Shown here in pieces: positions 61,593 to 64,000 of a stretch of DNA of 64,000 nt (position 1 is its first letter; each line of letters begins with the position of its first letter). Source of the DNA: Corallochytrium limacisporum (Eukaryota > Opisthokonta); contig PDIP01000014.1 of NCBI GenBank assembly GCA_002811645.1, positions 62,001 through 126,000 of the forward strand, written 5' to 3'. The notes under the pieces were generated by a model that had not been told where the DNA came from, did no database searches, and saw only the letters and a list, made by a program, of their open reading frames with translations. The position numbers were made by a program, and so were the translations under genes.

Positions 61593-62693
61593 ATGTCTCA
61601 GGTTTTTCCATTAGCACAGAATCCGGTGAAGCCGGTTGTGTGCCATGCATGGAATGGTGATTTTACAAAGATTGCCATCTGCCCAAACACACCGACAGTG
61701 CAGATCTTTGAGCTAAAGAATGGTGCATGGGTACTTGAGACTGAGTTGGATAAACACACTGATATTGTGACTGGTATGGATTGGGGAAAGAAGAACAACA
61801 AGCTGATTACTTGCAGCCAGGATAGGGATGCACATGTGTGGAGCCCTGGTGAGTGGAATCCTACTTTGGTGGTTCTCAAGTTTTCTCGAGCGGCGACCGG
61901 AGTGCGTTGGAGCCCAAACGAAGACAAGGTGGCTGTGACATCAGCGTCTAAGCAAATTGGAGTTTGTTACTATGAAGAGCACAACGACTGGTGGGTCAGT
62001 CGCAATGTGAAGAAAGAGATCGACTCCACCGTGCTTTGTGTAGACTGGCATCCGAACAATTGGGTCATCGCTGCCGGCTCTGCAGATTTCAAGGTGCGGA
62101 TTTTTAGTGCTTATCTGAAGGAACGTGAAGAGCGGCCAGAGAAGGGTGAATGGGGAGGCGGTAACTTTGGCTCTGTTCTCACTGAGTTCAGTACCGGGGG
62201 CTGGATTAATGAGGTGTCATTCTCTCCTGATGGCACCCAGCTTGCATGGTGCACTCATGACTCGAGCGTGACGGTGGTGGATGCTAAGAAGGGCTTGGAA
62301 GCCGCATCTGCCACCCAGACTGTGCGCATGCCGATCTTGCCATTGAATTCCATCTTCTTCTTCTCAGAAGACCACATTGTTGGCGCAGGGCACGACTTCC
62401 AGCCGTATCTTTTGACTTCTGCTGCTGGTAAGTGGCAGCTCACTGGTAAGCTTGACAAGACCGAACAGCCCAAGGCTGCTTCTGCAAACAGCGCCATGGC
62501 GAAATTTAAACAGATGGATTCCCGTGGCCAGGAGCGAAAGGACACCGAGGCCTTGACTCAGCACAAGAACACCGTCAACGAGATTCGTCGCTACAAGAAA
62601 GATCAGTTCTCTACTGTGGCCAGCGATGGCAAGCTGGTCATCTGGGACTCCATGTCCACGCTCGAGAGCAAGATGGAACGCCTAAAGGTCTGA
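61593..62693 (+). CDS. ARPC1: Arp2/3 complex subunit 1 (ARPC1/p40)
   Basis: This 366-residue WD40 propeller shows the ARPC1 features: CHAWNGDFTKIAICPN in blade 1, DKHTDIVTGMDWGKKNNKLITCSQDR in blade 2, RAATGVRWSPNEDKVAVTS in blade 3. An inserted loop between later blades contains KFKQMDSRGQERK, followed by LTQHKNTVNEIRRYK. This loop contacts actin in the branch junction. ARPC1 is a core subunit of the Arp2/3 complex that nucleates branched actin. The gene has a clear TATA box and AATAAA 47 bp after the stop. Length matches human ARPC1A/B (about 370). Confidence 0.97.
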   Translation: MSQVFPLAQNPVKPVVCHAWNGDFTKIAICPNTPTVQIFELKNGAWVLETELDKHTDIVTGMDWGKKNNKLITCSQDRDAHVWSPGEWNPTLVVLKFSRAATGVRWSPNEDKVAVTSASKQIGVCYYEEHNDWWVSRNVKKEIDSTVLCVDWHPNNWVIAAGSADFKVRIFSAYLKEREERPEKGEWGGGNFGSVLTEFSTGGWINEVSFSPDGTQLAWCTHDSSVTVVDAKKGLEAASATQTVRMPILPLNSIFFFSEDHIVGAGHDFQPYLLTSAAGKWQLTGKLDKTEQPKAASANSAMAKFKQMDSRGQERKDTEALTQHKNTVNEIRRYKKDQFSTVASDGKLVIWDSMSTLESKMERLKV

Positions 62694-62739
62694 GTTACAA
62701 CAGCAACCGTCACGCTATAAGCTTGATCAGCAGTAGGGG

Positions 62740-62745
62740 AATAAA
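62740..62745 (+). terminator. AATAAA polyadenylation signal of ARPC1
   Basis: The hexamer lies 47 bp after the ARPC1 stop. Just beyond it, 62774-62790 forms the short palindrome GATCACT-TAT-AGTGATC in the convergent spacer. Confidence 0.5.
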
Positions 62746-62804
62746 AAAAAACACAGATGACGTTCTCAACTAGGATCACTTATAGTGATCGCAGTAATAC
62801 AATA

Positions 62805-63983
62805 TCATGCTTCGGGCCTGCTTCGCATAAACTCATCAGAATTATCTAAGACCTTCCCCACAAAGAAGCGCTCACTCACGAAGGCCACCCGCGGCCTACC
62901 ACCGTTCGGGTTCTCGGCTCGTTTGTGCACTTGGGTCGCAGCTTCCTTGTATCTTTTCACTTTGAAATGACTTTCACTAGCTATGATAATGATGCCATGA
63001 ATGCTGGAGACCGATGGCATTTCGTCTTCCAGGGCAGGGTTTACCCACGACATCGTTTTTCCCAGATCTCGAAAAACGTCAATGATGGGGTCTGTCGCTC
63101 CCAGAAGGACATACCGATACTTGGTCAAGACGTGGGGAGCGTATTGCTTACAGCACTGTCCAATCCGTTCATTGAACAGGTCTCTTCTGTGAATGACAAC
63201 TTTACCCTGTAGCAGCATTTTGATGAGGTGGACCCTCCCGATTTCCGTCTCCACGTCATCTACGATCACAACATCGTATTCCAACCTGTGTACCTCAGGA
63301 CAGAAAGCAACGAGTCCCAACTCCCTGGCTCTCTCTTTCTCTCTGTCGCTAAGGCGGCTTGCCCCGTTCAGGAACTCGTGATAAACCAGTCCGCTAAGTG
63401 TACGTTCCAACCGCAGTCGTTTTGGCTCCCTTGTCTCTTTGGGACCGTCATCTTGTGGCACAGCCTCGAAGGGACGCTTGGCTGGAGACTGGATGGAGAC
63501 TACAGTTCTCGCATTTGACAAAATGCCACTAGCAACCAATTCTTTAAAAAACTCTCGAGAGCATATGTCACCGGCTGTGAGGATTGATGAGCCGTATTGT
63601 GCACTGCATTCTTGTGGCTTGTGTCCGTGTTTAAGATCTTCATTCTCCGCAAAGAGATACTCCAGCAGACCCTTGTTTGAATTCACGATGCATTGGAGAA
63701 GGTTGGCTCGGTGAAGTGCCTGCTGGTACTTGCGCGACATACTGCTATCCCTGGTGTCGCCCCCCTGAGAAGCATTCCGATCCTTGTCACCAACAGAAGA
63801 CGACAAGGATGCGCATGGTGAAGTATGGTCCAAAAGACCCATTGTTTCATCCCTAATTCCGTTTTTGATTATGTCTATCAATATGTCACGCAATTTAAGA
63901 ACATGGAGATAGGTATGCGCAACGTCTCGACAAGATATGTAATCTGTACGCGCCCTGCCCTCCGTGTCTTCACCAGCTTTCAT
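62805..63983 (-). CDS. probable tandem-BRCT (MDC1/53BP1/Rad9-like) protein
   Basis: The 392 residues begin with a charged helical N-terminus (about 1-130) that looks like a truncated mediator. The C-terminal 180 residues resemble the two BRCT repeats of MDC1, 53BP1, Crb2 or Rtt107. YDVVIVDDVETEIGRVHLIK followed by LLQGKVVIHRRDL looks like the end of a first BRCT. IHGIIIIASESHFKV and RVAFVSERFFVGKVLD look like the second, with the usual aromatic near its end. Tandem BRCTs bind phosphoserine on damage-response proteins. The call is by pattern only, as the repeats are divergent. The protein is too short for full-length MDC1 or 53BP1. Coding may continue with upstream exons beyond the window. Confidence 0.75.
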   Translation of the reverse strand: MKAGEDTEGRARTDYISCRDVAHTYLHVLKLRDILIDIIKNGIRDETMGLLDHTSPCASLSSSVGDKDRNASQGGDTRDSSMSRKYQQALHRANLLQCIVNSNKGLLEYLFAENEDLKHGHKPQECSAQYGSSILTAGDICSREFFKELVASGILSNARTVVSIQSPAKRPFEAVPQDDGPKETREPKRLRLERTLSGLVYHEFLNGASRLSDREKERARELGLVAFCPEVHRLEYDVVIVDDVETEIGRVHLIKMLLQGKVVIHRRDLFNERIGQCCKQYAPHVLTKYRYVLLGATDPIIDVFRDLGKTMSWVNPALEDEMPSVSSIHGIIIIASESHFKVKRYKEAATQVHKRAENPNGGRPRVAFVSERFFVGKVLDNSDEFMRSRPEA

Positions 63984-64000
63984 CTCACTTCTAGCATGAT

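Overview
This window is nuclear DNA from a compact, intron-poor eukaryote. It holds about 28 protein-coding genes, two tRNA genes and one 307-base assembly gap (positions 52517-52823). The gene set is clearly eukaryotic: Arp2/3 subunit 1, Integrator subunit 11, an SMC5/6 Nse3/MAGE subunit, a COP9 signalosome micro-subunit, STI1/HOP, STRAP, FAN1, BUD32 and DDX51. Several genes point to a unicellular relative of animals and fungi. LYS1 (saccharopine dehydrogenase, lysine-forming) implies alpha-aminoadipate lysine synthesis. One protein resembles the fungal DUF2408 family, and another carries an animal-like Vestigial/Tondu (TEAD-binding) motif. Centriole/MTOC proteins are also present (LRRCC1-like, a CM1-domain protein, a NEK kinase). 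My best guess is a teretosporean holozoan such as Corallochytrium; this is inference only.

Layout. 0.3-10.3 kb: NEK kinase, NSE3, DUF2408-like, arginase-family protein, COPS9, FAN1. 10.3-19.1 kb: about 8.8 kb without a convincing gene, far longer than any other spacer here. 19.1-30 kb: Tondu-motif micro-protein, LRR protein, a repeat-rich spacer, PRELI/Ups protein, V-ATPase accessory subunit, CorA Mg2+ transporter, PWWP protein. 30-42 kb: GGPP synthase, FAM185A-like beta-helix protein, LYS1, LRRCC1-like, a cytochrome P450 broken by one in-frame TGA, STRAP. 42.8-57.8 kb: BUD32, DDX51 (the only gene with visible introns), tRNA-Asn, INTS11, GNA1, STI1, CM1 coiled-coil protein. By eye these genes are richer in G/C at third codon positions. 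58-64 kb: tRNA-Glu, a small ORF, a sugar-transporter-like MFS protein, ARPC1, and a tandem-BRCT-like protein.

Organisation. Genes alternate in strand so that ten neighbouring pairs converge tail to tail with 24-352 bp between stop codons. Divergent pairs mostly have long spacers (0.35-3.8 kb) that carry the microsatellites, C-run/G-run palindromes and a recurring ATTGATC-type motif. There is no operon. Functional themes are genome maintenance (NSE3, FAN1, BRCT protein), microtubule organisation and cilia (NEK, LRRCC1, CM1), RNA and ribosome biogenesis (DDX51, INTS11, BUD32) and lipid/isoprenoid metabolism (PRELI, GGPPS, P450).

Several long reading frames open on GTG or TTG. For those I moved the start to the first in-frame ATG.
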